NCBI RefSeq assembly: GCF_003402975.1
Contig: NZ_QURB01000001.1
Coordinates: 372,001 to 436,000 of the forward strand
Length of the DNA: 64,000 nt
Source of the DNA: Brumimicrobium aurantiacum
GTDB taxonomy: Bacteria; Bacteroidota; Bacteroidia; Flavobacteriales_D; Crocinitomicaceae
Reading direction: 5' to 3'
Shown here: piece by piece, positions 44,928-54,617 of the stretch
How the letters are laid out: each line of letters opens with the position of its first letter
Position numbering within the stretch: position 1 is the stretch's first letter
Program-made: the position numbers and the translations under genes
Notes under the pieces: generated by a model
What the model saw: only the letters and a program-made list of their open reading frames with translations
Databases searched by the model: none
What the model was told of the DNA's origin: nothing

Positions 44928-47612
44928 ATGAACAATAATAATATTCCACCCTTACAGCTTTCCGGACTTGAACCTTTAATTGTTAGCACTGAATCCAATT
45001 TTATTAACGTTGGTGAACGTACAAATGTTACGGGATCTAAAAAGTTTTTACGCTTGATCAAAGAAGAAAAATTTGAAGAAGCCTTGGAGGTTGCTTTAGA
45101 ACAAGTTCAAGGTGGAGCACAAATCATTGATGTGAACATGGATGAAGGAATGATCGATGGTAAAGAAGCCATGATTAACTTTCTTAATTTAATAGCATCA
45201 GAACCAGATATTGCACGTGTACCAATTATGGTAGATTCTTCAAAATGGGAAATTATCGAAGCAGGATTAAAATGCGTTCAAGGGAAAGGAGTTGTAAATT
45301 CAATCTCGCTGAAAGACGGTGAAGAATTATTTATCGAACGTGCTAAAATTGTAAGAAGATTAGGAGCTGCTGTAATCGTGATGGCTTTCGACGAAGATGG
45401 ACAAGCAGACAATTACGAGAGAAGAATTGAAATTTGTAAAAGGTCTTATAATATATTAGTTGATAAAGTAAATTTCCCTCCTCAAGATATCATTTTCGAC
45501 CCTAATATTTTTCCTGTTGCAACAGGAATGGAAGAACACCGAAACAATGCCTTAGATTTCTTTAACGCCACCGAATGGATTCGTAAAAATTTACCAGGAG
45601 CTAGTGTTTCGGGAGGAGTTTCTAATGTCTCATTTTCTTTCAGAGGGAACAATGCTGTTCGTGAAGCAATGCATTCTGCCTTTCTGTATCACGCTATACA
45701 ACGAGGTATGAACATGGGAATCGTTAATCCTTCCCTTCTCGGTGTTTATGATGACATTGACAAAGAGTTACTTGAAAAAGTGGAAGATGTTCTTTTAAAC
45801 AGAAGAGCTGATGCAACAGAACGTTTACTCGATTTTGCTGAAAACTTCGTAGGTGAAAAGAAGTTGAAAGTCGTTGATTTATCGTGGAGAGAACAACCAG
45901 TAAATGCAAGACTTTCGCACGCTTTAGTAAAAGGAATAACAGAATATATCATTGAAGACACCGAAGAATGTCGTCAAAATTTCAAACGACCAATTGAAGT
46001 CATTGAAGGTCCATTAATGGATGGAATGAATATCGTAGGAGATCTTTTTGGAAGTGGGAAAATGTTTTTACCTCAAGTAGTAAAATCTGCAAGAGTTATG
46101 AAAAAAGCTGTTGCCTACCTACTACCGTTTATTGAAGAAGACAAACAAGAAGGAGATAAACCAAATGGAAGAATTGTAATGGCAACCGTAAAAGGTGATG
46201 TACATGACATTGGAAAAAATATTGTAGGCGTTGTTTTGGGCTGCAACAACTACGATGTCATTGATCTTGGAGTTATGGTACCAGCAGAAAAAATCATCCA
46301 AACCGCAATTGATGAAAAAGCTGACGCCATCGGACTCAGTGGACTAATTACACCTTCATTAGATGAAATGGTAACAGTAGCCAAAGAAATGGAACGAGCA
46401 GATATTGACATTCCACTTTTAATTGGAGGAGCCACAACTTCTCGTGTACATACTGCCGTAAAAATTGAACAATTTTATACGAAAAATCAAACTGTGCATA
46501 TTTTAGATGCCTCAAGATCAGTTACCGCTGTTGAAAGCTTACTTGGAAATAAACGCGACATTTTTGTATCCAACATTAAAGAGGAATACAAGAAATTAAG
46601 AGAACATCATCAAAATAAAAGTGCAAAAAAGGTCTATTTACCATTAGTCGAAGCAAGAAAAAACAAATTCCCAATTGAATGGAAGCAAGAAGATATTCAA
46701 ACTCCAAACAAATTAGGCGTTCAGCATTTTGAAGATTATAGCTTAGAAGAAATAAGTAAATACATTGATTGGACCCCTTTCTTCCAAGCATGGGAACTAG
46801 CCGGAAGATTTCCGAAAATTCTAGAAGACGAAGTTGTTGGTGAATCAGCAACGAAACTATATAAAGAAGCTCAGGAATTATTACGAAAAATCATTGATGA
46901 AAAATGGTTAACAGCCAAAGGAGTTTATGGTTTATTTCCTGCTAATTCAATCAACGATGATGACATTGAAATCTACACAGACGAATCGAGAACAGAAGTA
47001 TTGTATGTTCAACGTTCTATAAGATCCCAACTGAAAAAATCTAAAAAAGCGCACAACATTGCCTTAGCAGACTTTATCGCACCAAAAGAAAGTGGCATCA
47101 AAGATTATATTGGAGGATTTGTAGTAACATCAGGAATAGGAATAGATGAACACATCAAACGATTTAAAGACGATCACGACGATTACAATGCAATCATGAT
47201 TCAAGCATTAGCCGATAGATTAGCAGAGGCCTTTGCAGAATTACTACACGCCAAAGTTCGAAAAGAATTTTGGGGCTATTCCCCAGAAGAAGAATTCGAC
47301 AACGAAGACCTGATCAAAGAAAAATACAAAGGAATTCGTCCAGCTCCTGGTTATCCCGCTTGTCCAGATCACACAGAAAAACCAGGACTTTTTGAAATAC
47401 TAGACGCCACAAAACATACCACAGTTAAACTGACAGAACATATGGCAATGTACCCAACAGCAGCAGTTGCCGGTTGGTATTTTGGACATCCAGAAGCAAA
47501 ATATTTTGGAGTCGGAAAAATTGCCAAGGACCAAGTAGAAAGTTTAGCAGAACGCAAAGGAAAAAGATTTGAAGAAATGGAAAGATGGCTGAGTTCTAAC
47601 TTAGGGTACTAA
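44928..47612 (+). CDS. metH: Methionine synthase, folate-, cobalamin- and activation modules (split MetH)
   Basis: 894 residues. Order of modules: pterin-binding domain ('[16 protein letters not shown]' near 23-38), cobalamin cap and Rossmann domain with the axial His in '[17 protein letters not shown]' (near 425), and the C-terminal SAM-dependent reactivation domain ('[14 protein letters not shown]' near 812). With the upstream module it forms the complete vitamin-B12-dependent methionine synthase, moving methyl groups from methyltetrahydrofolate to homocysteine. A cobalamin supply is implied. Confidence 0.95.
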   Translation: MNNNNIPPLQLSGLEPLIVSTESNFINVGERTNVTGSKKFLRLIKEEKFEEALEVALEQVQGGAQIIDVNMDEGMIDGKEAMINFLNLIASEPDIARVPIMVDSSKWEIIEAGLKCVQGKGVVNSISLKDGEELFIERAKIVRRLGAAVIVMAFDEDGQADNYERRIEICKRSYNILVDKVNFPPQDIIFDPNIFPVATGMEEHRNNALDFFNATEWIRKNLPGASVSGGVSNVSFSFRGNNAVREAMHSAFLYHAIQRGMNMGIVNPSLLGVYDDIDKELLEKVEDVLLNRRADATERLLDFAENFVGEKKLKVVDLSWREQPVNARLSHALVKGITEYIIEDTEECRQNFKRPIEVIEGPLMDGMNIVGDLFGSGKMFLPQVVKSARVMKKAVAYLLPFIEEDKQEGDKPNGRIVMATVKGDVHDIGKNIVGVVLGCNNYDVIDLGVMVPAEKIIQTAIDEKADAIGLSGLITPSLDEMVTVAKEMERADIDIPLLIGGATTSRVHTAVKIEQFYTKNQTVHILDASRSVTAVESLLGNKRDIFVSNIKEEYKKLREHHQNKSAKKVYLPLVEARKNKFPIEWKQEDIQTPNKLGVQHFEDYSLEEISKYIDWTPFFQAWELAGRFPKILEDEVVGESATKLYKEAQELLRKIIDEKWLTAKGVYGLFPANSINDDDIEIYTDESRTEVLYVQRSIRSQLKKSKKAHNIALADFIAPKESGIKDYIGGFVVTSGIGIDEHIKRFKDDHDDYNAIMIQALADRLAEAFAELLHAKVRKEFWGYSPEEEFDNEDLIKEKYKGIRPAPGYPACPDHTEKPGLFEILDATKHTTVKLTEHMAMYPTAAVAGWYFGHPEAKYFGVGKIAKDQVESLAERKGKRFEEMERWLSSNLGY

Positions 47613-47716
47613 GTTTTTCACTTTAAAAATAACAGTTTAAAGCTACCGTCATAATAATGTAAATGGTAATTCTTCATCGCCAAAGTGTAAAATTTTGATT
47701 CTAAGGTGTAAAACAC

Positions 47717-47811
47717 CCCTTACTTTAGTTCGTTTTTTGTAAATATCAACCCTTACTTTAGTTTAATATTATTTAAAACTAACCCTTACTTAAAAATATT
47801 TACTATATTTG
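47717..47811 (+). promoter_or_regulatory. Three 33-bp-spaced operator-like repeats and promoter of the AAA+/DUF4143 gene
   Basis: CCCTTACTTTAGTT at 47717 and 47750 and CCCTTACTTA at 47783 are spaced exactly 33 bases apart. The third is followed by the -7 box TATATTTG (47804-47811), 39 bases before the ATG. Equal spacing close to three helical turns suggests cooperative binding by one regulator. An additional palindrome AAGGTGT/ACACCCCTT (47703-47721) overlaps the first copy. Confidence 0.6.
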
Positions 47812-47850
47812 TGTGAGTGAATCTACTAAAATCCAAAGACATACAAGAAG

Positions 47851-49539
47851 ATGTTTTACCGAAGAATGATAAAAGAATTAGAAAACTGGAGAACCAACAG
47901 TTTTCGTAAACCTTTGGTTATTCGTGGAGCTAGACAAGTAGGAAAAACAACATTGGTACATGAATTTGGAAAACAATTCAAACAATACATATATCTCAAC
48001 CTCGAATCAGCACAAGACCGTTTATACTTCAAAAATTTCAGAGATATACATCAACTATTTGCACAGATACTTTTGCAACATCGTATGAAAAAAGAATTAG
48101 TGAATGAAACATTACTATTCATCGATGAGATACAAGAAATGCCAGAAGCCGTAAACATCTTGCGTTATTTTAAAGAAGACTTACCAGAATTAGCCGTAAT
48201 ATCTGCCGGAAGTATGTTAGAAACCCTACTCGGAAAAAACGTAACATTCCCAGTAGGAAGAGTTGAATATAAGGTGTTGCGACCTGTTTCATTCGAGGAA
48301 TATTTAACCGCATTAGAAGAAGATCAATTGCTAGAAGAGTATGCAAAATTACCCATAGAAAACTATGCCCATTCTAGCCTACTTGAATCATTCCACACCT
48401 ATGCATTAATCGGCGGAATGCCCGAGATAATTCAGCATTATCGGGAACACAAAGACATTACAGCATTAGGGCCATTGTATGATAGTTTAATTCAATCCTA
48501 CATACAAGATGCAGAAAAATACGCCAAATCAGAACATCAATTACAATTGATTAGATTTTGTATACACCAAACAATCAAAAAAGCAGGGAGTAGAACATCC
48601 CTTGTTGGTTTTGGAAATTCCAATTACAGTTCCAAAGAAATAGGAGAAGTATTACGTGCATTAGAAAAAACATATTTATTACACATTTTATATCCCGTAA
48701 CAGGAACAACATTACCACTAGAACCAGATCAAAAAAAGACACCGAGAATTCAATTTTTAGATAGCGGTTTAATTAATTATAATCTAGGACTCCAAAAAGA
48801 CATTATCGGCACACAAGACCTACATAGTGTTTATAAAGGAACATTAATAGAACATTTAACAGGACAAGAATTACTTGCTCAAAAAAACCTAAGTTTAGAT
48901 AAATTACATTTTTGGATACGTCAAAAAAAGCAATCTGATGCTGAAATTGATTTTCTACATGTCTATAATGGAAAAATCATACCCATCGAAGTAAAGCCTG
49001 GAGCAAAAGGAACCTTAAAATCACTTCAGGTTTTTATGGACAGATCTCCATTACATTTTGCAATACGACTATACGCAGGTGAAATAAAATTAGATGAATT
49101 AAAGACAAAGAATGGAAAGCCATTCCATTTATTAAGTTTACCCTATTTTCTAGCTAGTCAATTAGACCAATACATAGAATGGTTACTTGATCAAATAGGA
49201 GAGCATCCAGATACTCAATTTATAGTTAAGGAAAGTAAAGAAGAATACAATGTACAGAAAAAAGTGACCAAGACATGGAGGATTGAAGAACTTAATAAAA
49301 AACATCTTAAAATTTTAATATCCTGTAAAGATTCACCACAAAAAGGAAGAGAACTTATTGAGAATGAATTAGGAATGAGCTACCAATCCATAAATAAAAG
49401 AAAATACCTTAATTCTTTACGGGAATTAAAACTTTTGGAATTTACAGATAAAGAAAACGAAAAAAGTAAAGAACAACGCTATCGATTGACCGCAAAAGGA
49501 AGAAAATTTATAGCATCGAAGGAAATAGCCACTCATTAA
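47851..49539 (+). CDS. AAA+ ATPase with DUF4143 domain and extra C-terminal winged helix
   Basis: 562 residues. Walker A 'VIRGARQVGKTTLVHEF' (near 22-38), Walker B 'LLFIDEIQEMP' (near 89-99), then the DUF4143 part with a nuclease-like 'DAEIDFLHVYNGKIIPIEVK' (ExD...ExK arrangement near 369-388). The usual family ends near 400-430; here about 130 extra residues follow, including 'YQSINKRKYLNSLREL' and 'RYRLTAKGRKFI', which look like a winged helix-turn-helix. The extension may bind DNA, perhaps the repeats in front of the gene. These ATPases are widespread, mobile and of unclear function. Confidence 0.8.
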   Translation: MFYRRMIKELENWRTNSFRKPLVIRGARQVGKTTLVHEFGKQFKQYIYLNLESAQDRLYFKNFRDIHQLFAQILLQHRMKKELVNETLLFIDEIQEMPEAVNILRYFKEDLPELAVISAGSMLETLLGKNVTFPVGRVEYKVLRPVSFEEYLTALEEDQLLEEYAKLPIENYAHSSLLESFHTYALIGGMPEIIQHYREHKDITALGPLYDSLIQSYIQDAEKYAKSEHQLQLIRFCIHQTIKKAGSRTSLVGFGNSNYSSKEIGEVLRALEKTYLLHILYPVTGTTLPLEPDQKKTPRIQFLDSGLINYNLGLQKDIIGTQDLHSVYKGTLIEHLTGQELLAQKNLSLDKLHFWIRQKKQSDAEIDFLHVYNGKIIPIEVKPGAKGTLKSLQVFMDRSPLHFAIRLYAGEIKLDELKTKNGKPFHLLSLPYFLASQLDQYIEWLLDQIGEHPDTQFIVKESKEEYNVQKKVTKTWRIEELNKKHLKILISCKDSPQKGRELIENELGMSYQSINKRKYLNSLRELKLLEFTDKENEKSKEQRYRLTAKGRKFIASKEIATH

Positions 49540-49552
49540 ACTATAAGACACA

Positions 49553-49900
49553 ATGTTTTCAGATAAAACAAGAAAATATAGATTAGCAGATTCTCGTGAA
49601 GCATTTTTGAATAATTTTAATGCACATGGAGAATACATTCAGAACTTTCCATTTGGTGAAGTATTATTCGTCAAGAAAGAAGATGAAATCTATGCTTTTA
49701 TAAATGATTGCCCACATCAAGGTCAAAAGATGCAAGGATGCAGCATAGAAAATGGAAAAGTAATCTGTCCTGTTCATCAATATAAATTCGATATCGAAAC
49801 AGGTCGTGGACATGGATTATTTCTTGATTTTTATCCTTTGGAAGAAAATGAAAACGGCTTCTTTTTATTGCGCACTTATTTTAGTTGGTTTGGAGAATAG
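49553..49900 (+). CDS. Rieske (2Fe-2S) domain protein
   Basis: 115 residues. The cluster ligands are in 'NDCPHQGQKMQGC' (CxH) and 'VICPVHQYKFD' (CxxH). No membrane segment, so a soluble Rieske ferredoxin. It follows the AAA+/DUF4143 gene by 13 bases and may be co-transcribed; its partner enzyme is not in view. Confidence 0.88.
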   Translation: MFSDKTRKYRLADSREAFLNNFNAHGEYIQNFPFGEVLFVKKEDEIYAFINDCPHQGQKMQGCSIENGKVICPVHQYKFDIETGRGHGLFLDFYPLEENENGFFLLRTYFSWFGE

Positions 49901-49921
49901 AAATGATTTAATCAAATTTTC

Positions 49922-51286
49922 TTAACCAAACAACTCCCTTAAAACCTCTTCAATTCTGGTGCATCCAACAATTTCTATTTTAAAATCCTTTTGTTTGATT
50001 CCTTTATTCTCTTTAGAAATAATTATTTTATCAAAGCCTAACTTTTCAGCTTCTGAAACCCTTTGATCTACACGATTTACAGGACGTATTTCACCTGAAA
50101 GTCCAACTTCGGCAGATAAACAAATGTTCTTCTTTATGGCAATATCTGCGTTTGAAGATAAAATAGAAGCCATTACTGCTAAATCAATAGCTGGGTCATT
50201 CACTTTAATTCCTCCCGCGATATTTAAGAAAACATCTTTAGCACCAAGCTTAAATCCACAGCGTTTTTCCATTACGGCAAGTAACATATTGAGTCGGCGC
50301 AAATCAAAACCTGTTGCACTACGCTGAGGCGTTCCATAAGCTGCTGTACTCACCAAAGCTTGTACTTCGATCAACATGGGACGCAAACCTTCCAAAGTTG
50401 CTGCAATTGCCGTTCCTGAAAGCTGATCTTGATTGTTAGAAATTAAAATTTCAGAAGGATTATCCACTTGACGCAATCCTGACCCTAACATTTCATAAAT
50501 TCCTAACTCATTTGTAGAACCAAAACGGTTTTTAATGCTTCGCAACAAACGATAAACATGATTTCGGTCTCCTTCAAATTGCAATACCGTATCCACCATG
50601 TGTTCCAACACTTTCGGTCCGGCGAGTGAACCTTCTTTGGTGATATGCCCAATTAAGAAAACAGGTGTTTCTGTTTGTTTTGCAAAACGCAATAATTGTG
50701 CAGTACTTTCACGTATTTGTGAAATACTTCCAGGCGAACTTTCAATCGTTTCGCTATGTATAGTTTGAATTGAATCGACCACTAACATTGTAGGCTGTAA
50801 TTCTTCGGCATGTTTAAAAATACTTTCCAGTTGCGTTTCTGTGAGCAAAAAGCAAGATTCATTTAAAGCCCCTATTCTACTGGCGCGCATTTTAATTTGC
50901 TGTTCACTCTCCTCACCTGACACATACAATATTTTATGTTTGTTTTCTTGCATGGCCATTTGAAGCATCAAAGTCGATTTCCCAATACCAGGTTCACCAC
51001 CAAAAAGAATTAAAGATCCAGGAACCAAACCACCTCCAAGTACACGATTCAATTCCTTATCTACCATTTGAATACGTTGATGAGGCACTTCCTTTATTTC
51101 GTGAATTGCGCGTGGCTTAGATGTTTTCTTTGAAGTTTTAGCAAACGCAGTGACCTCATTCTTGCCTTTACTGATCACCTCTTCAACAAATGTATTCCAT
51201 TCGCTACAAGAAGGACAACGTCCTAACCATTTTGCGGATTCGTGTCCACAATTTTGACAGAAATGAGCTGTTTTAACTTTTGCCAT
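49922..51286 (-). CDS. radA: DNA repair protein RadA
   Basis: 454 residues, normal size. N-terminal zinc finger 'FCQNCGHESAKWLGRCPSC', Walker A 'LFGGEPGIGKSTLMLQ', the RadA-specific 'KNRFGSTNELGIYEM' motif, and a C-terminal Lon-protease-like domain ('NIAGGIKVNDPAIDLAV', 'GEIRPVNRVDQRV'). A RecA-related helicase that helps branch migration in recombination. Convergent with the Rieske gene. Confidence 0.96.
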   Translation of the reverse strand: MAKVKTAHFCQNCGHESAKWLGRCPSCSEWNTFVEEVISKGKNEVTAFAKTSKKTSKPRAIHEIKEVPHQRIQMVDKELNRVLGGGLVPGSLILFGGEPGIGKSTLMLQMAMQENKHKILYVSGEESEQQIKMRASRIGALNESCFLLTETQLESIFKHAEELQPTMLVVDSIQTIHSETIESSPGSISQIRESTAQLLRFAKQTETPVFLIGHITKEGSLAGPKVLEHMVDTVLQFEGDRNHVYRLLRSIKNRFGSTNELGIYEMLGSGLRQVDNPSEILISNNQDQLSGTAIAATLEGLRPMLIEVQALVSTAAYGTPQRSATGFDLRRLNMLLAVMEKRCGFKLGAKDVFLNIAGGIKVNDPAIDLAVMASILSSNADIAIKKNICLSAEVGLSGEIRPVNRVDQRVSEAEKLGFDKIIISKENKGIKQKDFKIEIVGCTRIEEVLRELFG

Positions 51287-51387
51287 AATTCAAATAATTT
51301 TGAAAATCGATTCTGAAAATTCAGAAGATATTAAACTTAAAAATACTGTTTTTTTACCCGTAATACAGATAAGAAATGTCTTGCTTA

Positions 51388-51972
51388 CTATTTAAAAAAG
51401 TCAACTAAAGCGGCAATTGCTCTACTCCTATGACTTCTCTCATTTTTCTCTTCCAATGACATTTCCGCGAAGGTTTTTCCAAAGTTTTCAGGCTCAAAAA
51501 TTGGATCATATCCAAAACCTTTTGCTCCACTTTTTTCCTTTCGAATTTCTCCAGTTACCTTGCCTTCGAAAACATTTTCTTTTCCATCCAAAATTAATGC
51601 AACCACAGTTCTGAACTGAGCTTTTCGATTGGATTCTCCTTCAAGCTTTTCAAGGACCAAATCCATATTTTTGTTACTGTCTTTTTCTGGTCCAGCATAG
51701 CGCGCACTATACACACCTGGCTCACCATTTAAAGCATCAATTTCAAGTCCTGTATCATCAGCAAAGCAATTTACATTAAACTTTTCATAAACATAACGCG
51801 CTTTTTGCAATGCGTTCCCTTTCAAATCAGGTTGTTCTTCTGGAATATCATCATCACAACCGATATCTTGTAGAGTTTTCACGATAATATGATCTGGCAA
51901 AAGCCCCTGTATTTCGAAGGCCTTATTCTTGTTTTGCGTTGCAAATATGAGTGCTGTTTTCTCTTCTGACAT
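51388..51972 (-). CDS. rdgB: XTP/dITP diphosphatase (RdgB/HAM1)
   Basis: 194 residues starting with the family motif 'LIFATQNKNKAFEIQGLL'; 'CFADDTGLEIDALNGEPGVY' (near 65-84) and 'GFGYDPIFEPENFGKTFAEM' (near 150) are the active-site blocks. Removes non-canonical purine nucleotides such as ITP and XTP. A TATCTTTG promoter box lies on the minus strand at 51993-52000, 20 bases before the ATG. Confidence 0.95.
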   Translation of the reverse strand: MSEEKTALIFATQNKNKAFEIQGLLPDHIIVKTLQDIGCDDDIPEEQPDLKGNALQKARYVYEKFNVNCFADDTGLEIDALNGEPGVYSARYAGPEKDSNKNMDLVLEKLEGESNRKAQFRTVVALILDGKENVFEGKVTGEIRKEKSGAKGFGYDPIFEPENFGKTFAEMSLEEKNERSHRSRAIAALVDFFK

Positions 51973-52010
51973 GATGAAATTTTAATGTTAAACAAAGATA
52001 GTTATTGAAT

Positions 52011-52071
52011 TAAGAATATAGATAATTAGGATCCGATAGTTACCGGATTACGAATGTTTCAATTAGGAATG
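52011..52071. repeat. Relative of the 37.7-kb repeat with a nested palindrome
   Basis: ATAGATAATTA and ATTACGAATGTTT...AATTA.GAAT recur in the same order as at 37743-37780. Here ATCCGATAGTTACCGGAT (52031-52048), a small palindrome, sits between them. This looks like one repeat containing another. Confidence 0.55.
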
Positions 52072-52125
52072 AAAAGGTTTAATCTTCATCAATTTACTTT
52101 CTAAAAAGGCCAAATAGCGCATTCT

Positions 52126-53076
52126 TCAATTAAAGTTAGCGACTTTTTGGATGAAATCATTTAATGCTTTATTAAATTGCTTTGGTTTTTCGATTGGCAA
52201 GGAATGTCCCGCATCTTTAATCACTACCAATTTTGCATTCAGTTGCTTTTGTAGAGCCTTAGCATTTTCCACATCAAAGACTTCATCATCTTCTCCCCAT
52301 AATATAAGGGAAGGAACAGTAAAATTCAATTCTTTAAATCGGGCCCTATTATTGGGTAAATTCTTGAGCATTTCCTTTTGTTTTTCAGGATACTTGCTAA
52401 GATAAAATCCTAGAATTTGCTGCCTAATTCCTTTAGTAAAGGTCACTGATTTCTTTGATGTAAAGTTAAGCATTCTCTTTACCTCTTCACTATTCTCAGG
52501 AACGAAAGCTTCTTCAATATGACCTACACCTATTTTATTACAAAACGCTTCTTGTTCAGCTGGAGAATAATGAACACCAGGTGAATCAACAATGGTTAAG
52601 GAAGCCAATTTATCTTCAAATTTTTGAGCGACTCCTAAACTGATAAATCCACCATAAGAAATCCCTACAATATTTACATTTTCTAACGCAAGATGATTGA
52701 TCAACTGTCCTACGGCTTCTATCTGTGTATCCAATTGCGGCTCTGAAGAACTTAGACTTTTTCCAAACCATAAGATATCGAGAATAATTACGCGATACTC
52801 ATCATTAAAAGCAAAAGCCTGTTCTTTCCACGACAGTTTTCCATCTCCACCAAAACCGTGTACAAACAATAAAACAGGAGCTTCCTCCTGTTTATTATCA
52901 TAATAAAATATGTTGTGATTATTTATATTAGCAGTCTCGGACACAAAACCATTACGTTTGAATTTATTGGTCAGAAATTGATCATAATTTTTGACCACAT
53001 TTCCACAACTTGTAAACAGGAAGCCCAAAATTAAAGCTAATGTAAATCGTTTTAAGTTTAAATAATTATCGTCCAC
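52126..53076 (-). CDS. Lipoprotein alpha/beta hydrolase
   Basis: 316 residues. The N-terminus carries a hydrophobic stretch and the lipobox 'FLFTSCG' (Cys near 24). The hydrolase fold has the oxyanion 'FVHGFGGDG', the nucleophile elbow 'VGISYGGFIS' (GxSxG), and late Asp ('WGEDDEVFD') and His ('KDAGHSLPIE'). Probably a membrane-anchored esterase or lipase. Its start overlaps the preceding DUF4412-like gene by 11 bases, so they are coupled. Confidence 0.85.
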   Translation of the reverse strand: MDDNYLNLKRFTLALILGFLFTSCGNVVKNYDQFLTNKFKRNGFVSETANINNHNIFYYDNKQEEAPVLLFVHGFGGDGKLSWKEQAFAFNDEYRVIILDILWFGKSLSSSEPQLDTQIEAVGQLINHLALENVNIVGISYGGFISLGVAQKFEDKLASLTIVDSPGVHYSPAEQEAFCNKIGVGHIEEAFVPENSEEVKRMLNFTSKKSVTFTKGIRQQILGFYLSKYPEKQKEMLKNLPNNRARFKELNFTVPSLILWGEDDEVFDVENAKALQKQLNAKLVVIKDAGHSLPIEKPKQFNKALNDFIQKVANFN

Positions 53077-53749
53077 CCATTCCCATTTTTTTCAATTCTT
53101 CAGGAGTGTAAATCTTAAATCCTTCTGGTACTTCTAAACTAAAGATTTCTTTTTCATTCTTTATTTTTGATTTAAATTTATAGGCAACCATTCTCATATT
53201 CATTTTTCCATTTTTGGCTTCCATTTCTAGAGGTAGTCCAGGGATTTCTTCTGAAAGGAATTGACCTTTACGGTATACAGGTAAAATTTCTTCAGTGTAC
53301 CAAACAACAGATTCATTTTCATCCTCAGTTGTCACATATGCTTTTTTACAAGTATAGCCCATGATTTCTTTTGTTTCATCAACTAATTCCACGTCAACAT
53401 TTTCAAAAGCAGCCCTTTGGTCATCACTCATATCTTCATCAGTGACCTTCATGGCAATCTTCCCCATCATTCCATCCATAAGGACTAAAGATGTATCGTA
53501 ATCTATTTCAGAAATAGTTGAATTCGTCATAAAAGATCCCATAATCAAATCAGTTCGAATATTGAATTCTGTAAAATGAATGTCTAAAGTACTTTCCCCC
53601 ATTTGATCAACATAAGCCGAAACATTCGGATCGTCAGACGACATATATACATCGTAAGAAACTGTACCTTTTTTTATCTGCGCCATGGTAGTCAGTGAGA
53701 CCATCATTAATGCTGTTGCAAGTATTGATTTAATTTTCATTGTTTTCAT
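53066..53749 (-). CDS. Exported DUF4412/GLPGF-like protein, second of a pair
   Basis: 227 residues with a signal peptide ending 'LTTMAQ'. The pattern 'VSYDVYMSS', 'NSTISEIDYDTSLVLMDGMM', 'EIMGYTCKKAYVTTED', 'VVWYTEEI' and 'IPGLPLEMEA' is that of DUF4412/GLPGF-type periplasmic proteins. The G-Y-T-C-K motif is conserved. Paralogous to the gene at 53765, with which it is adjacent. Function unknown; the ATG at 53749 is followed by another two codons later. Confidence 0.75.
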   Translation of the reverse strand: MKTMKIKSILATALMMVSLTTMAQIKKGTVSYDVYMSSDDPNVSAYVDQMGESTLDIHFTEFNIRTDLIMGSFMTNSTISEIDYDTSLVLMDGMMGKIAMKVTDEDMSDDQRAAFENVDVELVDETKEIMGYTCKKAYVTTEDENESVVWYTEEILPVYRKGQFLSEEIPGLPLEMEAKNGKMNMRMVAYKFKSKIKNEKEIFSLEVPEGFKIYTPEELKKMGMGGR

Positions 53750-53764
53750 TTTTATTAATTTATA

Positions 53765-54430
53765 TTATTGTCCAGACATATTGGTTAACTCTAAAAAGGA
53801 TTTCTCTATATAACCCTCAGGAATTGCTGTATCGAAAAGCTCTTCATTTTCTATTTTATCTTCAAAACTTATCGCTTTAAAAGAAACATTAACATCAGGT
53901 TGTTCTATTACATACTCAAGAACTAATCCAGGTAATTTATAATTGGTATTGTTTAGCATATATAATTTAGATCCATCTATATTTTTATTGTACCAAAACT
54001 CAACTTCAAGATCTTCACCTTCTATAGTTGCAATTGCAAGAGAACAAGTTTGCCCTAAAATAGTCTTTACAGAATCCAAATGAGTTATTGTTATCTCATC
54101 TTCAGCTTTCTCTGTTTTGTAGTTTTCAAAATCTTCACCTTCAAAATTTGCGGCTTGTTTTCCCAAAACACCATCCATAAATATAAGTCCTTTTCCTTCT
54201 TCCGAATCGAGGATAGTTGTGGTTTTCATTAATTGCCCCATATTTATTTCGACGCGAGATTTATTGTCTTTTGTAAAAACGTGTAATGTAGAGCCTTGCG
54301 ACATTTGCAATTGCTCTTGCATTTTCACATCAGAGGACTCCATTGAAATTTGATATTTCACAGAGAATTCTTGAGCATTTAAGCTTGTAAAAATTACGCT
54401 TAAGCTCAAAAATAAAAATAGGGTTTTCAT
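53765..54430 (-). CDS. Exported DUF4412/GLPGF-like protein, first of a pair
   Basis: 221 residues starting at ATG 54430 (the upstream TTG at 54439 is not needed). Signal peptide to 'SLNAQ'; then the same layout as its neighbour: 'VKYQISMESSDVKMQEQLQM', 'KGLIFMDGVLGKQAA', 'TILGQTCSLAIATIEG', 'EFWYNKNI' and 'LPGLVLEYV'. A TATTTTTG box (54450-54457) lies 19 bases upstream on the minus strand. Together with the next two genes it forms a three-gene envelope operon of unknown role. Confidence 0.75.
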   Translation of the reverse strand: MKTLFLFLSLSVIFTSLNAQEFSVKYQISMESSDVKMQEQLQMSQGSTLHVFTKDNKSRVEINMGQLMKTTTILDSEEGKGLIFMDGVLGKQAANFEGEDFENYKTEKAEDEITITHLDSVKTILGQTCSLAIATIEGEDLEVEFWYNKNIDGSKLYMLNNTNYKLPGLVLEYVIEQPDVNVSFKAISFEDKIENEELFDTAIPEGYIEKSFLELTNMSGQ

Positions 54431-54617
54431 AGCATTCAATCTTTACTCTCAAAAATACGATTATTAAGTCAATTGTCTGAATGAAATCAAACAATATTGA
54501 CAACCGGTAGAATATTAGCTATAAAATACAATATGTCTATTTGAAGGAAGTTAAAACCTAGTCAAGACAATCAAAACCAACAAATCATAAACATTACACA
54601 ACCTAATTGAAAGGAGA

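Noticed and set aside
43891-47612. Frameshifted metH
   Set aside because: The two frames are separated by 23 bases, each has its own start, and the split falls at the domain border as is usual in Flavobacteriia.
47717-47792. Short CRISPR-like array
   Set aside because: Only three units with 14-base partial repeats and AT-rich spacers, no cas genes; better read as operator sites.
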